A stretch of 64,000 nt of DNA from Halichondria panicea (lineage: Eukaryota; Porifera; Demospongiae; Suberitida; Halichondriidae). Both the position numbers and the translations under genes were made by a program. The DNA is taken from the NCBI RefSeq assembly GCF_963675165.1, contig NC_087382.1, positions 2,881,463 to 2,945,462 on the forward strand. The letters run 5' to 3'. A model generated the notes under the pieces. It was not told the origin of the DNA and did no database searches. It saw only the letters and a list, made by a program, of their open reading frames with translations. Below, piece by piece: positions 24,188 through 35,074 of this stretch; the first letter of the stretch is position 1; every line of letters begins with the position of its first letter.

Positions 24188-25879
24188 GGCGTGGGTGGTG
24201 TGGATGGTGTGTGTGTGTACTCACTGTATACTGGACATTCCACCATCGACCGGTACATCTTCATACTCACTCTGCATAAATAATAATCAAATATGTAACA
24301 CACACGCCCACTCATCCACACACACGCCCACACACCATGATGGGGACTATACTGCCAGTGTTGTTCAGTGCAAACACGATCTGAGTGATGTTCTGCTCCA
24401 AGAGGTCAAGGTCTATATCTTGTATACCAGTCCCGTTGAGAGTGTAGTAGCCAACGGCCAATGGAGGAGTTACACGGCTCTGTGGGGGGTGAGTGGTGGG
24501 GGGTAAGAGTGTGGGGGGTATAAGAGGTGGTGGGGGGTAGTAACTGGCTATAATTATTATAATACAAAGTTATGTTAGAATATGCAATTGCGTGAAATTC
24601 TACAGAATTACGAGAAATAACTACATAAATTATTAGTTAACCTAATGTAATAAATTTATAGCATGCTACATTCCTAGCAAAACAGTATGCTGGAGGCTAC
24701 AAAGGTTTCACAGACGAGTCCGTACCTCCCCTTGCGTCAAGTTATAAGAGTACAAGACGCTGTCATTTCCCTCCATTGAAGTGAGGCTCAACTGCATGTC
24801 CTGAGGGGATGTGTTGACCAGTACTAGCTTTGACTCTCCTGCCTTGAGGTTAATGGCAGCATTTTGTACCGATATCTGAACAACACCAGCCACTATGAAA
24901 GCTAGTCCAGCGATCGCCATGCCAACGACCATGCGCTGTAGAGGCCTGTGTGTGTGTGGGCGGATTACATGTACAAGCATTAATTTAGCAAGGTATACAT
25001 ACTATTAGATATACATAACCATTGATTTAACGAGAGGGGGGTAGTTGAACATCTTTCAACAGCCATAACTTGAATTCCGTTGATCCAATTTCCAAAATTT
25101 GTTGATTTTTTGAAAGCTTAGAAAGATACCTTTCAAATGATGTAATCAAATCCAAAACTTCGTTGGGGCCCTAATTTGTCATTTTTCGGCCTTGGACCAT
25201 GGGCTATTATTCATGGTACGGCCAAATTGACAAATACTTTTATTTCTCAAATATGAACTTTGATGACACCATTTGAAAGGTCTCTTTCTAAGCTTTCAGA
25301 AAATCATAAAATTGTTGAAATTGAACAAACGGAATTCAAGTTACATGTACGCTAACAACAAGACTAGTACATTAGCTACATGTACATGTATATAGTAGGA
25401 AAGAAGCACTGTTACTGTCACATGTACAGTATCACCATTTGTACTCATAACATACTATATAGCAGGTAATTTTTGTTGCCCAAATTTTCATACAAACTAC
25501 CCAATTAAATATTCGTACAGCTCAGGAAGTAACATTAAACCTATTTAAGTAGAATAATTTCGCAGTTTAAATTTTCAGATACTGAAAAATACGAAAATTT
25601 CCACCTTACGAAAATAACGGTATAATATAATGCATCTCAAAATAACCTTTTGAGTAGACGGCATTTTCCAAACAGAGGGTAAACCACAATCTCGAATATT
25701 GGAATAAAGACTAGAATGAGAACAGGGTTGAGTGCTTGCATCTGATCAGGTTGTATGGTAATGGCTCCGAGTTTTCCATTCATTCTGGTGGCTTGTAGAG
25801 TCCATCGTGATCCCTGTGTGTGTGTGTGTGGGGCGTGTGGGTGTGTGGCGTGTGTGTGTGTGTGTGGGTGTATGTGTGG

Positions 25880-25920
<41 letters not shown>

Positions 25921-28900
25921 TATAGAGGCTTTGTTGGTCAGCAATAACTATTTTGATTTAAACAAAAAAACCTATTTTTCAGAATTAGCCATACAATACA
26001 ATATTTCACCTGTTGGTCAAATAGAGCCCAGAATATAGGCAGTGGTAACAGCATCACTAGCACTCGTAGGAACAGTCGCACATCTTCCATGAACTTCACC
26101 TGTGTGTGGGAGAATGAGATTTCTGAAGGTCCACACATCATTATTATTATATACAGGCTTACACTGTATTTAGGGACGGCATATTGTAGCCAGTGTTTCT
26201 GCTCATCATCAGATCGTCCGAGCTTACCTCTCCGATAAACTGCAGTCTGTGTGAGTAACACCCAGCATAATGATACACACACGCCCACACCATACCACAC
26301 ACACACAACGACACACATACGTCCACACCACACCACATACACTCACCCTCACCCACACCACACTGCACACACACACCCACACCACACACACACACTGACC
26401 ACTATAGAGGCGGGCACTTGCAGGTAGAGAGCAGCGTGCTCTCTCTTGGGTTTTTTGATGACATAGAACTTTGTGCCTGCTATGAAGATGACTGTGTGTG
26501 TGTGTGGGCGTGTGTGTGTGTGTGTGGGCGTGTGTGTGTGTGGGGGGGTTATAAATAAAATCAGGTTGCTACATACATACATATAAGTTAGATCAATCGT
26601 ATAACCTGAGTGTTACTCGTGCAATAATTCTTCTGTTCACTTTTCAAAACGGCACTCTTTGTTTTAAGCCACATTTGTGCAGTCAGTTATCCGTAAAGAA
26701 TCATTACGGTTATCGCGAGTAGACCTCCTGCTGTACCAGCTCCATTAATAAAGTCAAACTGAAATTTATAACATTGGATTGCTTCATTGACACCATCGAC
26801 ATCTCGACAATTATCTAAAAGAAACAGTCAATTCCATTCCTACATTCTTCTGTAACCTTGATTATAAAATTCAACCAGAAAGTGGCTAGCAGAGATATCC
26901 ATAATGCTATTGCGAACATTCCAACAGCTCGAACATATCCTGAAGTGACTGGATACCCAAACAAAGAGTATCGCTTCTTGCCATCTTCAATAGTCACTCT
27001 TAAGTCCCCCAATCAAAGTGATGTCAATGATGGCTCTCCAAGCTGCTGTAACTGGCTTATTCACTGACTTTCTATTCACAATTCCAATGACATAAGGAAA
27101 TATTATGTCGATCGCATATAGCAAAACTACTGGAGCGTACAGAAGAATGATGTAGAGCCAGAGACTATATCCCTGAAGAAAGACCATGATCTTAACTCCT
27201 TTATTAAATTGCTTGGATGCTTTGCTTGCATATCTCTTATTGCATGAGTAACCATACTATTGGCTTACGATGCAGTTCTCTGCAGTTTTAAAAGCATTCT
27301 AGCCGCGGCTATTATTCGAAAACAAGCCCAGTGCCATATTAATACGAAAAAAGTTATTAGCACAATTCAGTAAGTTTAATGGTGCTTAAATGAAATAGAG
27401 TGGCTCAGATTACTGACGGGAAAGTTAATTGATGTCTAATTGCCGGAATGTGCTCAATCATTGATCCCGCTGCTTGTATAAAGTACTCCACACATAGTAC
27501 ACCACGTGCACACACTCAGTGGCACACCACACACACACGCCCACACCACACCACACCACACACACACTCACCCAGTGATATCACCATGAGGACAGCGGGT
27601 ACACCAAAGGCCAGGGCAAAGCACTGACAAGTACCAAAACAATTCAAATCATCTGCAAGAGAAGAGAAGAGAATATCATAATAATTATAGTTCATGCACA
27701 CGGTCATGTAGGAAATCTACTTTATTGCAATGTACAGAACAATATCTACTGTGCTCAGAATTATCCCATGCAGAGCATGTGACTAATTGTATTGTATTAC
27801 ACTGTACTTAGATGTATATCAAAACCTGCATACTCACAATACTTTGTGCTAATCACTCGTGCTAATAGCTCATTAAGCTACAGCCATTGAAACAGAATGA
27901 CTTACTTATGAGCACACCATATTGTAGCACTATCAAACAGCTACTAAATACAACTTTTAGTTTGGAAATTGGACATTCCCAACACAAGTTATGAACAATT
28001 AAAGTTAGCTCTGAAAACAGGTCTGATTCTGACAAAACACCCACGCTTTCTCCCAGAAAATGGACAATTTAGGAAATAAATAAATTGCTGATCTAAGCAC
28101 ACCATATTGTAGCACTATCAAAGAGCTACTAAACGTGAATGTTCCCAATGGACCATCAAAGTTACGTGTAGCTCTGAAAACAGGTCTATGCCTTTTTCCA
28201 ACAACTTTCAGAGTGACTTACTTCTCAGCACTGGAGTGAGGAGGGTTGAGATGACACTGCCTGCATTTATAGAGAAGTAGAACATGGAGAAGAACCTTCG
28301 GAGGTTGTCTCCTTGGTCGTCTTTGAACTGGTCTCCTCCGAATGCGGACACACAGGGTTTGATACCACCAGTTCCCATGGCAATCACTATCAGGCCTATA
28401 GCAGCCAGAGCTCTGCAGGGGGTAGTGTGTGGGGAGGTAGTGTGTGTGTGGGGGGTAGGGTGTTGGGGGTAGTGTGTGTGGGGGGGGGGGGGTTAGTTTT
28501 AAACGCCTCAAATACAATAGCAAGTGCTACAGTTGATCCTACTAAAAGTTTATTTGCGTTTTGTTCGGCCCTGGAAATTATGGCTTTATTTATGCTTTAT
28601 GTGGTGGACAAGTATGCCTGGGACTTCTACATGGGAAATGCTAACTTTTAGCTGATTGAAGCTTAAAGCATATATAGATAGAGGTGCTTTTTAACAAGGA
28701 ACCCAATGGTATATTACAATACTTAGTTACACAGTCACAAAACGTATAACGTTACTACTAGCAACTTCTGTTGTGTACATTTCAGCTGGTAGCGAGAATG
28801 GTATGGCAGAGACTGACACGAGGACATTACCAACAGCGTACACCAGCGACAGCGACAGGATGGTCCTGTATAAAAAAATTGAGCACAGGGTTAGAGTATC

Positions 28901-30622
28901 ACCAAATTAGCAAATATCTCAAATTATGAACTTTAATGAAAGGAACACTATTAATTTATTAGCAGATACAGAGATGTACTCATGTACTCAGAACGCTATA
29001 CTATGCTATGGTGGCACGTACATGTATTTCCCTAGACATGAGTCAGCTATGAGTGCCCCAGCGAGTGGCAATAGATAGCAGAGCATGATGAAGGCATGGT
29101 AGATAGCAGTGGAGGAGTTCTCATCTATCTGTAGCTGCTTGACCAGGAACAACACGAGGACGGCTGTAACAGGGGTGGGGTGGGTGAGGCTTAATACACA
29201 CAACACTTATATTTATATTGAGTTGGACTTCCATGAAGTTGTCATAACTTTGTCATACTTCTGAAATTCAAAGTTTCATATACCATTGGATTCCTTGTTA
29301 AAAAGCGCTTCTATCTAAAAGTTACAGTGAGTGGATTGCAGCGCACTTGCAACAGAGAATTGCTCAACAGTAAAACCACAATAAAAGAGCATAAATGGAT
29401 CAAGTCATATGATTGACCACACAACTGCCAAACCAAATGCAAAAATTTAATAGACTTTAGTTTCAAACACCAGAGGCTATAAAAATTTTATATCTCGTTG
29501 CTACGTTTAACATAGTGCAAAGTACATAATTATAGTACCAGGACTGCTGTAGGGGGGGGCGGGTTGTGTAGAATCAATACACACACTTTTAGTTTACAAC
29601 AGATGGTTTCGATTTACAATACCAACTCGGCTATTATTATTATCCGCTAAATACACACGGTGAACTCTGACCTCTCATCCCATAGTACGAGAATCTCTCA
29701 CAGAACTCATTGCCAACGATGAAGAGGACGGAGAATGGGAAGTTGAACTTCCACCACTGCAGGAAAAATTTCAGAGATAGTTACCATGGTTACCATGTGA
29801 GCAAAATGAGGTGCCGTACATTATTTAGACTAACAGAAAACTAACTAAAAACAAGTGCAGTGGTTGTAATACAATCTGTGCATGACGGTATTAAAATGGA
29901 TTTTCTATGTCTTTGTTTTCTTATACTGGGAAATACTCTCATCCTTATTGAAACCATATAGTACAAGAGCAACATCACACACAAAGGAACACTGTTTCCA
30001 GTTTATACGCGCACGCACACACACACACGCACGCACACACACACACACGCACGCACACACACACACACACACGCACGCACGCACGCACGTACACACAACT
30101 TCCAGTCACAGTGTACGACCAGCCACAGTGTACGGCCAGCCACAGTGTATGGTGATATATACACATGCGTAGTTATCATAACAGATGCTACACAGCTAAG
30201 TAACCAGGGGCAACATAATTATGGCTGGCATTGTACACAGTCAATTCACGCTCAATATCAAACATGTAGTAGTAGACTCTGCTTACCTTGCTTGACTTCA
30301 CATCACCACTCTTTTGAGCAACCACTCCGCGATCTGAAGTGTGTGAATAAAATTATGGTAATTAAATTTTTAGCTCGTTGTGGTAGTAATTGTGGTATAC
30401 ACATCGACCGCACTGCACACACACGCCCACTCACCACTGTCATCTGGTGTTAACGTGTCATCTTCGTCTGCACAGAGAGGTATCAGTGTGTTAACATGTT
30501 GTGTGTGCAAGGTGATAAAGTTCAATTTTTACAATTATTATACAGTAAATTTAAAGACAGATCATCTACTCCTCACCATCTAGTAAGGACTTGGTCTCTT
30601 CTTTCTTCCCTTTATCATCCAT
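22096..30622 (-). CDS. SLC15: Proton-coupled oligopeptide transporter, SLC15 (PepT) family, 751 aa
   Basis: Twenty exons close in frame: 30577-30622, 30435-30467, 30287-30333, 29672-29756, 29022-29163, 28779-28865, 28222-28412, 27572-27652, 26400-26491, 26163-26246, 26010-26099, 25647-25813, 24726-24945, 24336-24479, 24225-24271, 24004-24153, 23627-23672, 23253-23384, 22634-22741, 22096-22359. The family imports di- and tripeptides with protons at the plasma membrane. Exon 4 holds the proton-coupling motif [29 protein letters not shown] and [13 protein letters not shown] are POT signatures. A large extracellular loop (exons 13-17) follows TM9, as in PepT1/PepT2, and TM10 reads [21 protein letters not shown]. 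The cytosolic tail is Ser/Gly/Asp-rich. The start at 30622 gives a short acidic N-terminus. Many introns carry (GT)n. Head-to-head with VPS25. Confidence 0.93.
22743..22816. repeat. (GT)n microsatellite in SLC15 intron
   Basis: About 37 GT units right at the acceptor side of exon 19 (in gene sense CA-rich). Confidence 0.95.
22828..23135. mobile_element. Foldback MITE, AACGGCCATAACTT family (copy 1)
   Basis: Arms of about 100 bp: TTTGAACGGCCATAACTTGA at the left is inverted as TTCAAGTTATGGCCG at the right, with inner motifs GAAAGCTTAGAAA and CCTTTCAAATGATG mirrored. The centre reads aatttgtcatttttcggcc. Non-coding, inserted in an SLC15 intron. Confidence 0.8.
25040..25346. mobile_element. Foldback MITE, AACGGCCATAACTT family (copy 2)
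   Basis: Same arms and same centre as the copy at 22.8 kb, in another SLC15 intron. Single arms or decayed pieces also lie near 36-170, 6030-6190, 13230-13395, 33765-33990, 37350-37465 and 42865-43020. Confidence 0.78.
25436..25625. mobile_element. Decayed 'TATAGCGGGTA' foldback repeat
   Basis: Starts tatagcaggtaatttttg and ends with cttacgaaaataacggtata; internal segments are imperfect inverted copies. Better copies lie at 35815-36015, 59935-60155 and 61505-61750. Confidence 0.5.
26690..27189 (-). pseudogene. Broken multi-pass membrane protein gene nested in SLC15 intron 8
   Basis: On the SLC15 strand, an open frame starting at 27187 ([20 protein letters not shown]...) is continued in a second frame from about 27010 ([20 protein letters not shown]...) and then in a third from about 26820 ([20 protein letters not shown]...) to a stop near 26693. 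The parts join naturally into one protein of about 165 residues with four hydrophobic segments, so at least two frameshifts separate them. I do not recognise the family; the layout of hydrophobic segments and Cys recalls, weakly, the 52-54 kb membrane protein. It cannot be an SLC15 exon because the flanking exons already join in frame. Confidence 0.5.
27880..28205. repeat. Dispersed repeat with tandem partial copies
   Basis: gcacaccatattgtagcactatcaaa...gagctactaaa recurs at 27911 and 28099 within one SLC15 intron, each followed by 'ctctgaaaacaggtct'. Related sequence (gaaattggacag...cataaattacgggctctcaaagatagctaccaaaac) lies at 23745-23870 and 63775-63860. Confidence 0.55.
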
Positions 30623-30901
30623 TTTAATGGCCACTCACTACAGCTAGCTAGTTAGAATGAATAGCTAGCTACCTTAGCTGTAAAGAAGTCATATGATCAA
30701 AACAACTAAGCTCCCAGTACAAGCCGCCCTCATTAGTGGTGTAGTTTGGGGATTCCCCTGAAAGAGGGGTGGGGCTGGCCTTGCAGCTTTGATGTTGGCA
30801 TATGACGTCATCAAGTCGCCCAATGACGTTATCTCGAGGTTAAAACGCGGATTGTCTCTAGAGTGTATAATTATGGTGCGTTCTAATTAGAAACGAACAC
30901 A
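30623..30901. promoter_or_regulatory. Bidirectional promoter region, SLC15 / VPS25
   Basis: Only 279 bp separate the two divergent start codons. Two TGACGT-containing sites (30803 tatgacgtca, 30820 aatgacgtta) resemble CRE/ATF elements; this is motif resemblance only. Confidence 0.5.
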
Positions 30902-32399
30902 ATGTCAATTAATAGTTTGTCTACAAGTCCTCTTGGCTTTGAATGGCCGTGGCAGTATGAGTTTCCACCATTCTTCACTATCCAGCCCAACAGTGACACT
31001 CGGATCAAGCAGTTGGAGGCGTGGTGTGATCTAATCCTGGCCTATTACAGAGCTAGCAAGACTTATATCATGGACCTCACAGAAGTCTCACAATCAAGTC
31101 CACTGTTTTGCAACTCAAAGATAAATCGTATCCTGAGCCATACTCACACGTACTATAGAAATAAGAACTAGCTAGACAATGTGGTTTCTCTATATGTATG
31201 GTACATGGTATACAAGTGATATGTTTCCTTAGCGTTTCAATAGGTAGGCTATCTCCAGAGGCAATACGAACTGTACTGGAAACACTGGAGTCTAAAGGTG
31301 TGTTTTGTGGAGGATATTTTGTTTACTTACTTGAAATTGGTCTTGTGCTGATGTGATCACAATCATCTACATTGTGTATGGAACACTTTACTATTAAACA
31401 CTTGTGTGTGTCCTATGTTCAGGAAATGTTGAATGGCAGGATGGTAAGAAAGACCGATGCTTGGTCATGTGGAGGACTCCTCAAGAATGGGGTCAGCTCA
31501 TCTATCAATGGGTGAGACTTGACCCTACACTATCTGTGTGTATATTGCACCATTACAGTGTAGCTATAATTGTAGTGTGTGTTCAGAGCATTATGTTAAT
31601 TAGAGGCTGAATAAGTTTGTGTGTGCCCGTTTAAAAACTTTGATGAGCATAATTATCATGTGTGATTGGGCTTGTCTAGAGCTATATACAGAATGATATC
31701 TAGTAAAAGTTATACATGACCTCCTCCTCTTTGTGTGTGTGTGTCTCCTCCTCCATGCAGGCTGAGGACAGTGGATTGAGCACCAGTGTGTGTACACTGT
31801 ATGAAATGCATTCTGGAGAAGACACCACTGATCAAGGTACAATGGTACTATAACAGACACCTTTGGGGAACAATATTTTGGCCTTTATACAGAGGTGGCC
31901 TTTGTTGAGAGGTTGTTTTGTACACAAACTGTTCATTTGGACCAGAGTGCCTGGTCGTTACATAGCAGCTGGCCTTTATTCAGAGATGGTTGTTAACAGA
32001 GGTTCCACTGTAGTGACACAGTATGTACATTACATTTATGGTTGATAGTGTTGTAACAAAAATAACCACCTCTTAGGCCTAGTTTTACCAGATGTTAGGA
32101 CAAGCACATTTGTGTTTCAAGATTAAAAATAGTCACCACTTGGTAAACATTCAGCACACTGTAAACTCCCAGTATCTGCTAAGCTATGCCGTTTATTTCA
32201 CTTGATGTACGGTCATTCTCGCTTCTCTGTACAAGTGGTTCATTGCTGTGTTGTTCCTCCCATACATGCAGAGTTCTATGGTATGGAGGTGTGGATGTTA
32301 AAGAGAGCCATACAAGCACTGTCCCGACTGGGCAAGGCAGAACTGATACCAGGAGATAATCCTGATGGCTCTGACGCAGGAGTCAAGTTCTTCTCATAG
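30902..32399 (+). CDS. VPS25: ESCRT-II subunit VPS25
   Basis: Five exons close in frame to 190 residues: 30902-31127, 31244-31297, 31423-31511, 31761-31836, 32272-32399. VPS25 is the ESCRT-II subunit (two per complex) that recruits ESCRT-III (VPS20/CHMP6) during multivesicular-body sorting. The N-terminal FEWPWQYEFPPFFTIQPN contains the PPxF-type motif that docks VPS25 to VPS22 and VPS36. RIKQLEAWCDLIL, the SPLF motif, CLVMWRTPQEWGQLIYQW and the C-terminal VKFFS match the family throughout both winged-helix domains. Human VPS25 is 176 residues; the extra length is a short N-terminal extension and loop. All parts look intact. Confidence 0.97.
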
Positions 32400-32615
32400 C
32401 GAGGACATTATTGACTCTAGTCAACTCTTTTATTGAGCGTTTCTGTTTTGTTTGTTTGTACTTAACATAGTTTAGTCTGGTGCAATTGTCTTTTGAATTG
32501 ATGTCAACTTCAGTTGTTGCCTATAACAGACTTAATCCTTACTTATGGGCCCAGAGGCACAACTGTATGTATTGTTAGCATTTAACTAGCTTTATGCTTA
32601 CGCCATTAATTGTAG

Positions 32616-32814
32616 TTGTTCTGCAATTAACAAAAACACGCTATTAGAAGTCCACGAGAGACTGGCCAGAGAGAGAGCACGCGGTGAAGACAGAGGATCA
32701 ACTGATGAGCTAGACTCTACTTGCTGCATACAAGAAAGAAATAAGGTAGTTTTGTTTACTGTCTGTGCATGCATGGTGGCTGGTGTTTTCATTTCAAAAT
32801 TACTCCCTTATTAA
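32616..32814 (+). CDS. Possible 3' exon of a tail-anchored protein
   Basis: After an acceptor-like ttaattgtag, an open frame reads NTLLEVHERLARERARGEDR, then STDELDSTCCIQERNK, then a hydrophobic segment (VVLFTVCACMVAGVFIS) and a stop at 32812-32814. The amphipathic charged segment followed by a C-terminal helix looks like a tail-anchored membrane protein. No start codon or upstream exon was found between it and VPS25, and I do not recognise the family. It could be a decayed exon. Confidence 0.35.
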
Positions 32815-33278
32815 AGGAAGAAAAATGTTTGGCTAAAATGTACACTGACCATGAAAACTGGGTTCCTGGAACATTATTATACGAGGCCAAAAAGATATCA
32901 GTGCCTATAATCTGATACAAATTTGTTGCTTGCATAAACAACGTCTTCGGTCTTCCACTCCTGTACTTTGAAATGTAAGGGTATAATATGTCTCACATGA
33001 CAGTTATACATATATAATTATGTGTTTTAAAGTATGTATAGTTTATTAAAACACATAATTATATATGAGTTATATGAGTTATATATGAGTCAACGGTAAA
33101 AAAAAAATATGATAAAATACTTTTTAGCAGTTAGCATTAATAATTATGTTACACAATACTCTCAGATATCTCGGTTCCATGCGATTCTTAGTGCTTGAGC
33201 TTAGCTCCTGATACTCTTGTTCATAATTATAAGGTTGCTCAATTCTTTGAGATTTGAGAGAACAATTCACCCTTGACA
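32815..33278. other. 3' flank of receptor copy A, with leftover coding sequence
   Basis: AT-rich. On the minus strand the segment near 33196-33225 still spells the EYQELSS motif found in the tails of copies B-D, but it is out of frame with copy A. The start (about 32850-33000) resembles the 3' flanks of the other receptor copies. Confidence 0.6.
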
Positions 33279-35074
33279 TTAGTAGCTCTTTTTTTTTTCC
33301 GCTAGTGGTGGTGGTTTTCTATGCTCTGTTGATAATTTGTCACCATCAATTTTTTTTACTGCTCGCGGACCATTCATTAATTGAGATTTGACTCCTCTAG
33401 GTTTTGGAGAAATAGGAGGTGGTTTTCGGAGATCTGTGTAGTCACTTTTGTCCATTCCGTCAGCGTCAATGGTGTGATAATGAATCTCTATAGCGTTGTC
33501 TTGAAGATGAGCAAAGTCCGTATTATTAGCTAGTGATGTACGTAGGGGGTGGTCTAGGGGGGGAATCTCCTCAGCACCAATGTCAACGTAACCATCCGAG
33601 TTTTCCAATACCTGAGAGGGGGTGGTAGATTCGTTGCCATGGATATCAATGGTTGTCTGGAATTGTAAAGGTTCGTTTATATCGTGAATAAGGTCAATTT
33701 CAGTTGATGGCTTTCCTGTAAATAAAAAACAACAACTTATGCATGTAGCGTTAAATAGAGTATTAAACGGCCATAACTCTAGTTCCGTTGGTCCAATAAC
33801 GTTGAGATGTTTTGAAAGAGGCCTTAGATGATATGTTAAAATCCAAAAATCTATTTTGGATTTTGGACCTGTTACAGCCCATGCCAAAAATAGGAATTAT
33901 GGCCTGTTTTAAAATTGAGATTTGAGCATACAATCTGAGCGGGCTCTTTCTAAGATCGTTGAACAGAACTCTAGTTACAGAGCAACTCTAGTGCTTTCAA
34001 AAGAAGTAGTCCTATATTTCTTACCTGAAGGCAATAAGCTAAGCTATTAGCAATTATATAGTGGGTGGAGTCCTAACAATGAAAATGTACCGCCATTATA
34101 ATCATTGGACGACTTACTCTTTGATCTCAGAACGCAGCAGGATATACAGATGAGCAAGGAGAGAAGGGCAACAAAGAATGAGGAGATGGCTACGCCCGCT
34201 ATCACCTGCAGGTAAATATTAGATGTATCAATAAAACGTGTACGGAGATTGTGCATGCATAACGCCCACACACACGCCCACACATCCTATTCACCTGCTC
34301 ACTCAAGGGGGAGGGGCCCACAATGGTAGGTGTCTCGATGTTGCCCACAGGCATAAGAATAGATCCATTGCCAGCAAACATTGATACCTGCTGAGACAAG
34401 GACAGCCCTGTACAGGGGGGGTAATCAGCATACGCATCAGGGGGTAGCACTTTAAACACTGCACTGGATTCATAGGTCGAATTAGCCTCTCCGTAGACTC
34501 CGACCTGACACCAATAATCACTCGGACCTTCTGCTCCTATTAAATCTTTTAGTGAAAGTGTTGAGATTAAATAATCTTCGTTGCTTGAGATGGTTTCATT
34601 TATTGGCATTTCAATATTACCGGAGTTGTTAGACCTTCTAAACCAACGAATAGTGTGATTGGATAGACCCCCTTGCTGGTAGAGAGCACAGATTAGTTGT
34701 TTAGGTCCAACAATGTACGGGTTACAAGAATACTGGCTCACTGGTTGGACAGTGTAGAGTAGGGGACCTTTAGTGTGCATGTGTGTGTGTGTGGGAGAAG
34801 TATTACAATGCATGAGCAATATTACGACTGTATGCAGAGATATATACGATATGTACCAATGAAAAAAATTATATACATCATTAAAAGTCATAAGCTGTGG
34901 ACACTCACTATTATCAGGAATACTTGATGGACTCTCGCTATTATCAGGAGTACTTGATGGACTCTTGCCATCATTAGGAGTACTTGATCCACTCCTACTA
35001 TTATGTTGAGCAGAAGTTACAGAGAAAAGTAGAACCAGTAGAACCGCAAAGGAAAGTGAAAAGTTGAGATCCAT
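33279..35074 (-). CDS. Ig-domain receptor with ITAM-type tail, copy A (tail truncated)
   Basis: Four exons, 387 residues: 34909-35074, 34295-34767, 34118-34205, 33279-33715. Exon 1 is a signal peptide (MDLNFSLSFAVLLVLLFSVTSAQ) followed by a Ser/Pro/Asp repeat encoded by three roughly 30-bp units absent from the other copies. Exon 2 is one V-like Ig domain: Cys in LICALYQQ, Trp in IRWFRRS, DYWCQVG on strand F, and several N-glycosylation sites. Exon 3 is the membrane helix (FFVALLSLLICISCCVL). Exon 4 is the cytoplasmic tail with YVDIG, YHTI-x9-YTDL (ITAM consensus spacing) and RKPPPISPKP. The frame shifts in a run of ten T (33289-33298) and stops 15 bp or so later, so the YQEL pair and C-terminal VYAN of the other copies are lost. 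The exon 2 acceptor differs from that of copies B-D. Confidence 0.8.

Noticed and set aside
26815-27187. Extra SLC15 exons in intron 8
   Set aside because: The flanking exons already join in frame at a conserved point of the transporter, and this segment contains frameshifts.
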